A stretch of DNA of 8,053 nucleotides from Cyclobacteriaceae bacterium (GTDB lineage Bacteria > Bacteroidota > Bacteroidia > Cytophagales > Cyclobacteriaceae): contig JALOMN010000120.1 in NCBI GenBank assembly GCA_025455445.1, positions 1 to 8,053 on the forward strand, written 5' to 3'. Of the stretch, positions 1-6,214 are shown piece by piece; positions within the stretch are counted from its first letter, which is position 1; every line of letters begins with the position of its first letter. The notes below the pieces were generated by a model, which saw nothing but the letters and a program-made list of their open reading frames with translations, searched no databases and was not told the DNA's origin. The translations under genes and the position numbers were made by a program.

Positions 1-480
1 TTTCTTTCTTATTCGCGCAAGTTCGGCACTCGCATTGTCTTTAATCTTACACTTATCATCAAATTTCTGATCAATAGCTTGAATTACTCTTGCGAGGTCA
101 GGAACTTCTATCGCTAACCTGTGCAACTCCGGATAAAGTTCACCATGCTGTGATAAAAACTTTTTACAGTTAAAAATTACGCTCAGAGAATTCAATAACT
201 CAATAAATGCTTCCTCTTCCAGATAGGTGCCTTCGATAGCAGCATGATTGAAATAGGGTAAATGGTCTGTATGAACAGTTGAAGGAAACTCCTTTCCCGA
301 CTCGATGATGAGTTTAAATTCATTACTTTGAAGAAGAAGTAATTTAATGTGATGATAATCTGAAAGAAAAGACATGCTTTCCGCAAGCTTAACGCTCAAA
401 GGGCCGCTGCAAAAACTGGATATACGATTACGTACCTGATCAAAACCTAAACGCTGTTCTATCTCCTGGGGAAATGTCAT
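1..480 (-). CDS. mutS2: Endonuclease MutS2, N-terminal 160 residues (partial, runs off left edge)
   Basis: The frame is open from an ATG at 478-480 to the left edge, giving 160 residues without a stop. The start MTFPQEIEQRLGFDQVRNRI, followed by a Cys-Ser-Gly-Pro-Leu stretch near residues 24-28, is the classic MutS2 opening. The stretch E-G-T-Y-L-E at 83-88 and a D-N-A-S-x-E-L-x-x-I-R signature at about 148-158 also fit MutS2. Only the part that precedes the MutS-type ATPase is visible; the ATPase and C-terminal Smr nuclease domains should lie beyond the window. MutS2 proteins are known to bind branched DNA and suppress recombination, and in some bacteria to rescue collided ribosomes. The ATG shares its A with the TAA of the upstream lipoprotein gene (TAATG), so the pair is probably translationally coupled in one operon. 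There is no Shine-Dalgarno sequence, as is usual in Bacteroidota. The identification is from motif recall, not a search. Confidence 0.88.
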   Translation of the reverse strand, partial: MTFPQEIEQRLGFDQVRNRISSFCSGPLSVKLAESMSFLSDYHHIKLLLLQSNEFKLIIESGKEFPSTVHTDHLPYFNHAAIEGTYLEEEAFIELLNSLSVIFNCKKFLSQHGELYPELHRLAIEVPDLARVIQAIDQKFDDKCKIKDNASAELARIRKK

Positions 481-872
481 TAGAGATTCTGATTTTGACG
501 CAATGGTTTCTTCTGGTCCTTTTTCTCGCGAAGACTGAGAGTATCAATTACCACTTCAAATATCTTTTCAAATTCCTGCGGATGATCAAAATAATATTGA
601 TAAGTGTTACGCAACACAGAGTCAGTCACACCCTTTTTTCTAAATAAGGAATCCTCGTAAGGTCTGAATAGCTTAGTTGCAGAATCTTTGGGTATAGCAA
701 GTCCATTCAGTTTTGCTTCGGCAAGGTATAATTCAACCAAAAGTGAAGAGAATTCTTCCTTGCTAAGAATAGGCTCTGATGGCTTGCTTGTTTGGCATGC
801 GTATAATAATGCAGCCAGTGTAAACATCAATACCAGTAAAACAGACGTTCTTGTAAAATGAAAGAACCGCAT
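480..872 (-). CDS. DUF4296 family lipoprotein
   Basis: This is a 130-residue lipoprotein when started at the ATG at 870-872 (MRFFHFTRTSVLLVLMFTLA). That start gives a compact signal peptide with a lipobox L-Y-A-C and the lipidated cysteine at residue 26. An in-frame ATG at 900-902 would add ten residues (MTNFAPYNID) in front of the signal peptide, which makes it less likely. After the cysteine the protein shows the DUF4296 pattern: L-V-E-L-Y-L-A-E near 46-53, then a helical region with a Lys-Gly-Val-Thr motif and a Tyr-Tyr-x-x-x-P turn near 94-98, and a charged Lys/Gln-rich tail. The family is found almost only in Bacteroidota and has no established function. Given the lipobox, it is probably anchored in the outer or inner membrane. 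It is the first gene of a minus-strand pair with mutS2 and is divergent from the DUF58 gene. Confidence 0.83.
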   Translation of the reverse strand: MRFFHFTRTSVLLVLMFTLAALLYACQTSKPSEPILSKEEFSSLLVELYLAEAKLNGLAIPKDSATKLFRPYEDSLFRKKGVTDSVLRNTYQYYFDHPQEFEKIFEVVIDTLSLREKKDQKKPLRQNQNL

Positions 873-908
873 ATCTATATTATAAGGTGCGAAATTAGTC
901 ATATTTCT

Positions 909-916
909 TATTTTTG
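909..916 (+). promoter_or_regulatory. Candidate Bacteroidota -7 promoter element for the DUF58-batA operon
   Basis: The bases TATTTTTG match the Bacteroidota -7 consensus TAnnTTTG at every fixed position. Transcription would then start at about 921-924, leaving a leader of roughly 15 nt before the GTG at 938. No good -33 TTG is visible at the expected distance upstream, so the support is the -7 match plus its position in the divergent gap. If real, it rules out the TTG at 914-916 as a start codon, because that TTG is part of the promoter element itself. Confidence 0.4.
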
Positions 917-937
917 GACCGCCAAAAACGCGCCAGA

Positions 938-1816
938 GTGAAAGAGCTGTTAAAAAAACTCCGAAAGTATGAGATTCAAATTCGCAAGGCCATAAACAGC
1001 CAGATGCAAGGCGATTTTCATTCTATTTTCAAAGGCACCGGGCTTGAGTTTGACGATGTGCGACCTTATCAATATGGTGATGACATCCGAACCATCGATT
1101 GGAATGTATCAGCAAAAGGACATGGAACCTTTGTAAAGACCTTCCGTGAAGAAAAAGAACAAACTATCTATTTTATATTAGATGTAAGTGCATCACAATT
1201 CATTGGTAGTCCCGGCAAAACCAAATATGATATAGCCAAAGAAATTTGTGGTGTGTTGGCGCTTTCGGGGGCGAAAGAATCAAGCCAGGTTGGGCTTTTA
1301 TGTTTTTCGGATGAACGGGAGGTCTTTTTGAAGCCAAAAAAAGGAATGGCCCAGGCCTACGAAATCATTTCGAAATTGACAAGGTTAGAACCTAAGTCTG
1401 TAAAAACTAATCTTCATAAAGCAGTTTCCTTTGCGCTTGATTCAATCAAGCGAAGAAGCGTAATCATAATATTTTCAGATTTTATTGATGAGGGCTATGA
1501 ACATAGACTAAAATCACTGGCAAGAAAGCATGATGTAGTGATGATTCAAATCACTGATAAACGAGAAACACAACTTCCGAAATTAGGCATCATACCGGTG
1601 TTGGATAAGGAATCCAATAAAACCATGTGGGTGAATACTGCCTTTGGTGGTTTCCGCGAAAAAATTGCAAATCAACATCACGAGCGAAATAAGGCGCTTC
1701 AAACCTTCAGCAGAAAACATCAGATAAATTTTATTACCATTTCTACTGAAGAAGAGTATGTAGGTAAGTTGTTGAAACTTTTCAAGGTTAGAAATAAATC
1801 AATGAAAAGTGTATAA
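938..1816 (+). CDS. DUF58 domain protein (Bat/MoxR-associated, von Willebrand A fold)
   Basis: This is a 292-residue cytoplasmic protein of the DUF58 family. The family signature Y-G-D-D-I-R-T-I-D-W-N is at about residues 46-56. It is followed by a VWA-like fold with a metal-site motif D-V-S-A-S at 82-86, a candidate Thr at 157 and a Ser-Asp-Phe at 180-182, so the MIDAS residues look intact. The family works with MoxR-type AAA+ ATPases and the Bat VWA membrane proteins, presumably in assembly or stress tolerance of envelope complexes; the exact role is not settled. The GTG at 938 is preferred because family members begin a few residues before the E-L-L-K-K stretch. The alternative TTG at 914 adds eight residues and lies inside a promoter-like element, and an in-frame TAG at 896-898 excludes anything further upstream. 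The 3' end overlaps the next gene by 8 nt. No moxR gene precedes it here. Confidence 0.88.
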   Translation: MKELLKKLRKYEIQIRKAINSQMQGDFHSIFKGTGLEFDDVRPYQYGDDIRTIDWNVSAKGHGTFVKTFREEKEQTIYFILDVSASQFIGSPGKTKYDIAKEICGVLALSGAKESSQVGLLCFSDEREVFLKPKKGMAQAYEIISKLTRLEPKSVKTNLHKAVSFALDSIKRRSVIIIFSDFIDEGYEHRLKSLARKHDVVMIQITDKRETQLPKLGIIPVLDKESNKTMWVNTAFGGFREKIANQHHERNKALQTFSRKHQINFITISTEEEYVGKLLKLFKVRNKSMKSV

Positions 1817-2717
1817 GATTTTAATCATATCGTCACTTCTTCTGTTTCAAACAGGGTTTGCATTCTCTCAATCAGATAATGTAAATGTAAAAGGCCGCTT
1901 CAATACAGACAGTGTGAGACTGGGTGAACCGATTGAATATATTCTGAGTGTAAAATACCCAAGTGATTTACAGGTCTTATTGCCTGATTCAACCTATAAC
2001 TTCGCACCATTTGAATATCAGAAGAAAGTCTTATTTGCTACACGCACAAAAAACAACATCAGCACCGACAGCATTGTCTATATTTTAAATACGTTTGAAA
2101 TTGACAGTATTCAAACACTTACATTACCGGTATATGTTACACACAATAAAGACTGCACACAGTATTATAGCAACACAGATTCTGTGTTATTTACTTTTTT
2201 GGTGAAACAAATGCCTGACTCTGTTTCAGCCGAGCAATTGCCCCTTAAAATAAACACTGATTACAACCCCGTTAGCTGGATATTTAATTATCCACTTTTC
2301 TCAATTATTATAGGAATATTAATAGTGCTGGCAGTTGCAACGTGGTTACTATTTGGCAAAAGAATTAAGCGCTATCTGAAATTGAAGCGATTAAATAAAA
2401 AGCACCTGGCCTTTCTTCAGGATTTTGATAACACCGTTGAAAAGTTAAAATCCGGTTTTTCACCAGAACACGCAGAGCAGACCCTGGTTGTATGGAAAAG
2501 ATATATGGAAGACCTTCTCAACGCACCATACACAAAAGCTACTACACGCGAACTCAAGGATATTGAAAAAAATGAAAATCTAAATCTGTCATTATCCATA
2601 ATTGATCGTTCAATATATGGACGCATCACCCCTGATTCTATTGATTCATTTTTATTCCTGAAAGAATTTTCACAATTGAAGTACACGAATAAACTGGAGG
2701 AAATAAAGCATGGATGA
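1809..2717 (+). CDS. Signal-peptide, single-TM protein of the Bat cluster (BatD/DUF4381-like)
   Basis: The gene encodes 302 residues starting at a GTG, overlapping the DUF58 gene by 8 nt. An in-frame TGA at 1803-1805 leaves no earlier start. Residues 1-20 form a signal peptide ending near F-A-F-S. Residues 23 to about 155 are a beta-rich extracytoplasmic region of the kind seen in BatD-like oxygen-tolerance proteins (S-V-R-L-G-E-P-I-E-Y near 35-44). A membrane helix spans about 162-183, followed by a basic K-R-I-K-R stop-transfer segment. The last 115 residues are a helical cytoplasmic tail containing a W-K-R-Y-M-E-D-L-L segment that resembles the DUF4381 tail. Genes of this shape commonly sit between DUF58 and batA in Bacteroidota. 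The likely role is a membrane partner of the VWA proteins. The assignment rests on architecture and position, since sequence conservation is weak. Confidence 0.75.
   Translation: MYKILIISSLLLFQTGFAFSQSDNVNVKGRFNTDSVRLGEPIEYILSVKYPSDLQVLLPDSTYNFAPFEYQKKVLFATRTKNNISTDSIVYILNTFEIDSIQTLTLPVYVTHNKDCTQYYSNTDSVLFTFLVKQMPDSVSAEQLPLKINTDYNPVSWIFNYPLFSIIIGILIVLAVATWLLFGKRIKRYLKLKRLNKKHLAFLQDFDNTVEKLKSGFSPEHAEQTLVVWKRYMEDLLNAPYTKATTRELKDIEKNENLNLSLSIIDRSIYGRITPDSIDSFLFLKEFSQLKYTNKLEEIKHG
2696..2700 (+). promoter_or_regulatory. GGAGG, possible ribosome binding site for batA
   Basis: A GGAGG lies 9 nt before the batA ATG at 2710, inside the coding sequence of the preceding gene. Shine-Dalgarno sequences are scarce in Bacteroidota and this is the clearest one in the window. 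It supports the 2710 start over the internal ATG at 2791. It may help reinitiation at the 8-nt overlap. Confidence 0.35.
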
Positions 2718-3753
2718 GATGTTAGATCCCTGGTATTCGTTTTCATGGCTTTCCCCAGGCACACTAAATGCATTTACATGGGGCAATCCTATGTTTTTAT
2801 ATTTACTGGCAGGCATACCCATAGTATTAATTGCCCGCTGGATATACCGGTATTATTTCAATCAAAAGCTGCCGGTTGCACTCCTTAAAAGTGAAATAAA
2901 GAATTCACCTATAAGTTGGCTACGGGTAGTTCCAGAACTATTGCTATTACTGATTGTATCATTATTACTGCTTGCGTTAGCCAGACCTCAAAAAACAAAT
3001 GAAAAAGTAGAGCAGTGGACTGAAGGTATTGACATCATGTTGGCTATTGACATTTCGCAATCAATGCAAATAGAAGATTTTGAACCCAACCGCCTGAATG
3101 CAGCAAGAAAAGTTGCCTCCGATTTCATTCAAGGAAGAATGCAGGATAGAATTGGCATCGTGGTATTTTCTGGTGATGCCTTTTCACTCGCTCCGCTTAC
3201 TACCGATTATAAACTTCTGAATTCCTACCTGGACGAAATAACTTTTGAAATGATTGAATCCAGAGGCACCGCGATAGGTTCAGCACTTGCAGTGGTTACT
3301 AACAGAATGCGTGAATCAAAATCAAAATCAAAAGTATGTATTCTTTTGAGTGATGGTGATAATACAGCCGGTAATATTGACCCCATTACCGCTGCAGAAC
3401 TGGCGGCAGCATACGATATAAAAATTTATACAATCCTTGTCGGTAAAGAAGGTTTGGTGCCATTTGGTAAAGACTATTTTGGAAGACCAAACATGGTCGA
3501 AAACACGATAGACGAATCAACCATGCGTAAAATTGCGGATATCGGATCAGGTGAATTTTTTAGAGTAACAGACAACGCAGCCTTAGTAAGCGTATTCAAC
3601 AAAATTGACACTTATGAAAAAGCCGCAATTCAGGAAACCCGTTTTAAAGACACATCCGACTACTATTATATCTATCTCTACTGGGCGTTGATATTTTTTG
3701 TTGTGTGGATGCTACTGAAATCCAGCTTTATTTCGAATGCGCTACAGGATTAA
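2710..3753 (+). CDS. batA: BatA-type von Willebrand A membrane protein (aerotolerance family)
   Basis: The protein is 347 residues, with membrane segments at about 28-45, 75-91 and 320-337 and a VWA domain at about 107-300. The metal-ion-dependent adhesion site is complete: D-I-S-Q-S at 114-118, Thr187 in an R-G-T-A-I-G motif, and Asp215 in L-S-D-G-D-N. The juxtamembrane L-A-R-P-Q after the second helix is typical of BatA/BatB. An N-terminal extension of about 25 residues rich in Trp, Ser and Phe precedes the first helix. The start at 2710 fits the 8-nt overlap and a GGAGG at 2696-2700. In Bacteroides fragilis the bat genes were linked to aerotolerance; in other bacteria related proteins support stress tolerance or enzyme maturation with MoxR ATPases. 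Normally batB, batC and batD follow, but here the operon stops and a convergent gene begins. A short TCAAAA repeat codes K-S-K-S-K before the L-S-D-G-D strand. Confidence 0.88.
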   Translation: MDEMLDPWYSFSWLSPGTLNAFTWGNPMFLYLLAGIPIVLIARWIYRYYFNQKLPVALLKSEIKNSPISWLRVVPELLLLLIVSLLLLALARPQKTNEKVEQWTEGIDIMLAIDISQSMQIEDFEPNRLNAARKVASDFIQGRMQDRIGIVVFSGDAFSLAPLTTDYKLLNSYLDEITFEMIESRGTAIGSALAVVTNRMRESKSKSKVCILLSDGDNTAGNIDPITAAELAAAYDIKIYTILVGKEGLVPFGKDYFGRPNMVENTIDESTMRKIADIGSGEFFRVTDNAALVSVFNKIDTYEKAAIQETRFKDTSDYYYIYLYWALIFFVVWMLLKSSFISNALQD

Positions 3754-3769
3754 GTTTCTTTAACCAATT

Positions 3770-4402
3770 TTATAAGGAAAAATCACTAGCCACAAAAAGT
3801 AAGCGTGCACCAAAAAATAGCAAACAGATACCAACCATCGTATTTAAAATTTTCATAGCTCGCAGCGTCAGAAGGTTTCGCAACTTATCAGCAAGAAATG
3901 CTTTCATTATATCAGTACACAAGACAAACGCTAGCACGGTACCAAAAAATGTATAAAACTCAACACCTTGATGATATCCAAAATCAAGTGACGCAAAGCT
4001 TATTGCCCCGAGCCAAAAAATAAATACTGCCGGATTAAATCCGTTTATAACAAAACCCTTTATCAGATATCTTAAAAGGCCCCTCTCCTTTGCAATATCA
4101 AGTGGGGCACTGTATTTTCTCTTACTCCTGACGAACAGATAATACAATCCAAATAAAATCAAAATTACACCTCCCGTGTAAGCGAGGTATAAACGAAATT
4201 GTGTCTCATTAAAGTATCTAATCAATCCTACATAGCCAATTACCACATATGCAATGTCACTTAATGAAACACCTAACGCTACCAATAAACCATTTTTAAA
4301 GCCACGCTCAACACTGGTTTGAATAATCGCAAAGAAAACAGGACCCACTAAAAAGCAAAGTACAATTCCAAACTTTAAAGCGTTAAAAACTATTTCAATC
4401 AT
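3770..4402 (-). CDS. LysE/RhtB family amino-acid exporter
   Basis: The protein has 210 residues and about six membrane helices, which matches the usual LysE/RhtB length of 200-220. Visible family marks are G-P-V-F-F at 20-24 in the first helix, the R-G-F-K-N-G loop at 33-38 leading into a G-V-S-L-S-D motif at 44-49, and a G-F-x-x-N-G-F-N-P segment at about 116-124 before a W-L-G helix. Members export amino acids or related small molecules across the inner membrane; the substrate cannot be read from the sequence. The gene is convergent with batA (16 bp between the stops, no strong hairpin) and has its 5' end in the 303-bp gap to the yggS homologue. A 41-codon ORF in the same direction ends 15 nt before its ATG. 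Confidence 0.85.
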   Translation of the reverse strand: MIEIVFNALKFGIVLCFLVGPVFFAIIQTSVERGFKNGLLVALGVSLSDIAYVVIGYVGLIRYFNETQFRLYLAYTGGVILILFGLYYLFVRSKRKYSAPLDIAKERGLLRYLIKGFVINGFNPAVFIFWLGAISFASLDFGYHQGVEFYTFFGTVLAFVLCTDIMKAFLADKLRNLLTLRAMKILNTMVGICLLFFGARLLFVASDFSL

Positions 4403-4417
4403 GAATAAAATATAAAA

Positions 4418-4543
4418 TTATACACCGATAAAATCAATCACACTGCATAAAGGTGGTCCATCCGAATTATAAAGTATGACCTTCAAAAACTCATGAAACG
4501 ATTCAACCGCGAAAGAGCTACTATAAATCAATTGCAGTTTCAT
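4418..4543 (-). CDS. Doubtful small ORF, 41 residues, upstream of the lysE-like gene
   Basis: An ATG at 4541-4543 opens 41 codons (MKLQLIYSSSFAVESF at the N terminus) ending with TAA at 4418-4420, 15 nt before the lysE-like ATG and on the same strand. A TAG lies two codons upstream, so the frame cannot extend. Unlike the rest of the gap, which is full of stops, this frame uses a varied amino-acid mix including Asp, Pro, Cys and His. It could be a small gene, a leader peptide, a remnant, or chance. There is no recognisable domain, no ribosome binding site and no consensus promoter. No function is proposed. Confidence 0.2.
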   Translation of the reverse strand: MKLQLIYSSSFAVESFHEFLKVILYNSDGPPLCSVIDFIGV

Positions 4544-4584
4544 TAACTATTCGATTTGAGATGTGTTTAGAATAACTCTGGTGA

Positions 4585-4597
4585 ATGATAATATCAT
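4585..4597. repeat. Short perfect palindrome ATGATA-A-TATCAT
   Basis: Two perfect 6-bp inverted arms flank a single central A in the divergent intergenic region. It could be a repressor operator acting on the lysE-like gene or the yggS homologue. In DNA this AT-rich, a palindrome of this size can also arise by chance. No second copy was found in the window. Confidence 0.2.
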
Positions 4598-4705
4598 AAA
4601 TATCAATTATAAGTTTAATAGAAATAGTGATAAAGTGTAAGCAACAAAGGAATAACTTTATGACCAGGTTGAAAGTTAATTACAGAATAAGGCAAATATT
4701 ATTAA

Positions 4706-5383
4706 ATGAGTATTAAAAATAACATCGACAGCTTACAATCTGAACTTGTAGGGAGTGCATGTAAATTAATCGCGGTAAGTAAAACACAACCCATAGAAAA
4801 AATAGCTGAAGCATACCAAGCCGGACAAAGGCTTTTTGGTGAAAATAAGGCCCAGGAAATGGCCTTAAAATATGAGCAATTGCCAAAGGATATTGAGTGG
4901 CACATGATAGGGCATTTGCAAACAAATAAAGTCAAATACCTGGCGCCTTTTGTTTCGCTTATTCACTCCGTAGATTCTTTTAAACTTCTGGCTGAAATTA
5001 ATAAGCAAGCGGCTAAATGCAGTCGTGTAATTAGTTGCTTACTGCAAATGCACATTGCCAGGGAAGATACCAAATTTGGTTTTGATGAAAATGAATTGCT
5101 TTCTCTTCTATCCAGTCATGAACTGGAAGCATTGAAGAATATCAGAGTAGTGGGCTTAATGGGCATGGCTACTTTCACCGAAAATGAATCACTAATCCGC
5201 AGTGAATTTCAAAACCTTCATCAACTTTATATAAGGATAAAAGAAATGAAGCTTGGTACTAATGTAATAATGCAGGAACTTTCTATGGGCATGAGTTTAG
5301 ATTATAAAATTGCCATTGAAGAAGGCAGCACAATGGTGCGTATTGGTACAGCTATTTTTGGTGAACGGAACTATAACCAATAA
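4706..5383 (+). CDS. YggS/PLPBP family pyridoxal-phosphate homeostasis protein
   Basis: The 225-residue protein is of normal family length (about 220-235) and forms a single PLP-binding TIM-barrel domain. Clear marks are the PLP lysine K26 in A-V-S-K-T, F-G-E-N at 44-47, W-H-M-I-G-H-L-Q-T-N-K at 65-75, G-L-M-G-M-A-T at 150-156, L-S-M-G-M-S-x-D-Y at 192-200 (phosphate-binding region), and G-S-T-x-V-R-I-G-T-A-I-F-G near 207-219. Members carry PLP but have no known catalytic activity. They buffer vitamin B6 and affect amino- and keto-acid pools in the cytoplasm. It is followed 7 bp later by a DUF423 gene and is probably co-transcribed with it. The start at 4706 is the only one that keeps the N-terminal helix before the K26 strand. 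Confidence 0.93.
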   Translation: MSIKNNIDSLQSELVGSACKLIAVSKTQPIEKIAEAYQAGQRLFGENKAQEMALKYEQLPKDIEWHMIGHLQTNKVKYLAPFVSLIHSVDSFKLLAEINKQAAKCSRVISCLLQMHIAREDTKFGFDENELLSLLSSHELEALKNIRVVGLMGMATFTENESLIRSEFQNLHQLYIRIKEMKLGTNVIMQELSMGMSLDYKIAIEEGSTMVRIGTAIFGERNYNQ

Positions 5384-5390
5384 AAACAGT

Positions 5391-5780
5391 ATGCTAACAC
5401 AAAGAACAACTCTATTAATTGCCTCAGTGTCCGGAATCCTAGCTGTTGCATTAGGTGCTTTCGGGGCACATGCCTTAAAGGATTTGTTAGTGTCTAATAA
5501 CCGGATAGAGACCTATGAATTGGCAACCCGATATCATTTTTATCACACACTTGCACTTATTGGAGTTTCCATTTTAACGGACAAGTTTCCGGGCAAGTAC
5601 ATACAACTTAGTACAGCATTTTTTTTGCTGGGTATGATTCTTTTCAGCGGCAGCCTCTATATTCTATCACTTACTAATATTACCAAATTTGCAATTGTTA
5701 CACCATTTGGTGGTGTTTTCATGATTGCGGGGTGGGCTGCTTTACTTATGGCAATTGTAAAGAAAAGTGTATCTAATTAA
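5391..5780 (+). CDS. DUF423 family small integral membrane protein (YgdD-like)
   Basis: The protein has 129 residues and about four membrane helices. It carries the two DUF423 hallmarks: G-A-F-G-A-H-A-L-K at 22-30 after the first helix, and T-P-F-G-G with a following G-W at 104-115 in the last pair. The R-Y-H-F-Y-H-T-L-A motif at 47-55 is also typical. The function of the family is unknown; the protein should sit in the inner membrane. The start at 5391 is chosen because the frame's earlier ATG at 5310 would add 27 residues encoded within the yggS homologue in another frame and displace the first helix. Its last codons, up to TAA 5778-5780, overlap the old end of the convergent DUF1573 gene. 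Confidence 0.9.
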   Translation: MLTQRTTLLIASVSGILAVALGAFGAHALKDLLVSNNRIETYELATRYHFYHTLALIGVSILTDKFPGKYIQLSTAFFLLGMILFSGSLYILSLTNITKFAIVTPFGGVFMIAGWAALLMAIVKKSVSN

Positions 5781-5877
5781 GTTCATTTTTCTGAATCACA
5801 TTAGCCGAAAAAATTATGTGATTGTCAACTCCTTTCGAATTAGATATTATTGTTATCACTTTATTTTGCTTTCCTCG
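5773..5877 (-). other. Out-of-frame C-terminal segment of the DUF1573 gene
   Basis: These 34 codons plus TAG have no start codon at their head but read as the DUF1573 C-terminus. They begin G-K-Q-N-K-V-I-T-I-I-S-N, and end in a strand I-I-F-S-A-N-V followed by a short polar tail. They lie in the +1 frame relative to the intact N-terminal part. The TAG at 5773-5775 falls inside the last codons of the convergent DUF423 gene, giving an 8-bp tail-to-tail overlap. Confidence 0.65.
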
Positions 5878-6145
5878 CAGATTCTTCTGGAGCTATCGGA
5901 TCGCGCGGCCAGCCCTTTGGAACGGTACATCCACAGGTCACCTCCACATTGGTTATAATCAGAGGCTGATCACCCGTATTGATAAGTTTAAATGTATACT
6001 CCACTTTTTCACCCTGAATAATATCACCAAAATCGTGCGTGGAAGTAACCCAGGTAATGATTGCCCCCTTAGTGTGTTTATCTGTTTGCGAATTTGCTTC
6101 ACCAATCATTACAAGCAGGAACCCGGTAATAAAAATGAACTTCAT
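5773..6145 (-). pseudogene. DUF1573 secreted protein, disrupted by an internal deletion with frameshift
   Basis: The ATG at 6143-6145 opens 94 codons ending with TAA at 5861-5863. Residues 1-19 are a signal peptide. The rest is the first two thirds of a DUF1573 domain: H-D-F-G-D-I at 37-42, N-T-G-D-Q-P-L-I-I at 56-64, and C-G-C-T-V-P at 71-76. After P-I-A-P-E-E-S (83-89) the frame ends in A-R-K-A-K. One frame over, from 5877 to a TAG at 5773-5775, the sequence reads RGKQNKVITIISNS and then a final beta-strand, which is the usual end of the domain. The strand normally found between the halves (pattern G-E-I-x-V-x-F-N-S) is absent, so roughly a dozen codons are gone and the frame has shifted. 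The 94-residue form lacks strands needed for the immunoglobulin-like fold. It is probably a pseudogene, although expression of the short form cannot be excluded. Confidence 0.72.
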
Positions 6146-6214
6146 TTTTTACTGTTTTAAAGATGGCATCCGGTTATATTAGATAAAATAACATTACAAC
6201 CACTAAACGAAAAT

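Larger units (their letters stand above)
4403..4705. other. 303-bp AT-rich divergent intergenic region
   Basis: This gap separates the lysE-like gene (minus) from the yggS homologue (plus), so it should hold two divergent promoters. No full TAnnTTTG match is seen on either strand. The nearest plus-strand candidate is TAACTTTA at 4653-4660, one base off consensus, about 45 nt before the yggS ATG. A short palindrome lies at 4585-4597 and a doubtful 41-codon minus-strand ORF at 4418-4543. No riboswitch, tRNA or terminator structure could be recognised by eye. Confidence 0.6.

Noticed and set aside
192..386. 64-codon plus-strand open frame
   Set aside because: It lies entirely opposite the mutS2 coding region, which has clear family motifs; the translation has no recognisable features.
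2417..2773. 118-codon minus-strand open frame
   Set aside because: It is antisense to the end of the BatD-like gene and the start of batA. Its composition looks like a shadow frame and no motif is visible.
3316..3333. Three tandem copies of TCAAAA in batA
   Set aside because: It encodes a K-S-K-S-K stretch common before the L-S-D-G-D strand of BatA proteins and keeps the frame; three units are too few to call phase variation.
3747..3765. Imperfect hairpin (GGATTAAG / CTTTAACC, 3-base loop) between batA and the lysE-like gene
   Set aside because: Two of eight pairs are mismatched inside the stem and there is no strong T-run, so it is not credible as a terminator by eye.
4660..4716. 18-codon plus-strand ORF overlapping the yggS start
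   Set aside because: It is very short, basic and AT-driven. Its end overlapping the ATG at 4706 is suggestive of a leader, but nothing else supports translation.
5861..5881. Programmed +1 frameshift joining the two DUF1573 halves
   Set aside because: A +1 shift would restore the frame, but the missing beta-strand would still be absent and no known slippery or stimulatory signal is visible; a deletion is simpler.
5822..6160. 112-codon plus-strand open frame
   Set aside because: It is the antisense shadow of the DUF1573 gene, whose signal peptide and C-G-C-T motif are on the minus strand.
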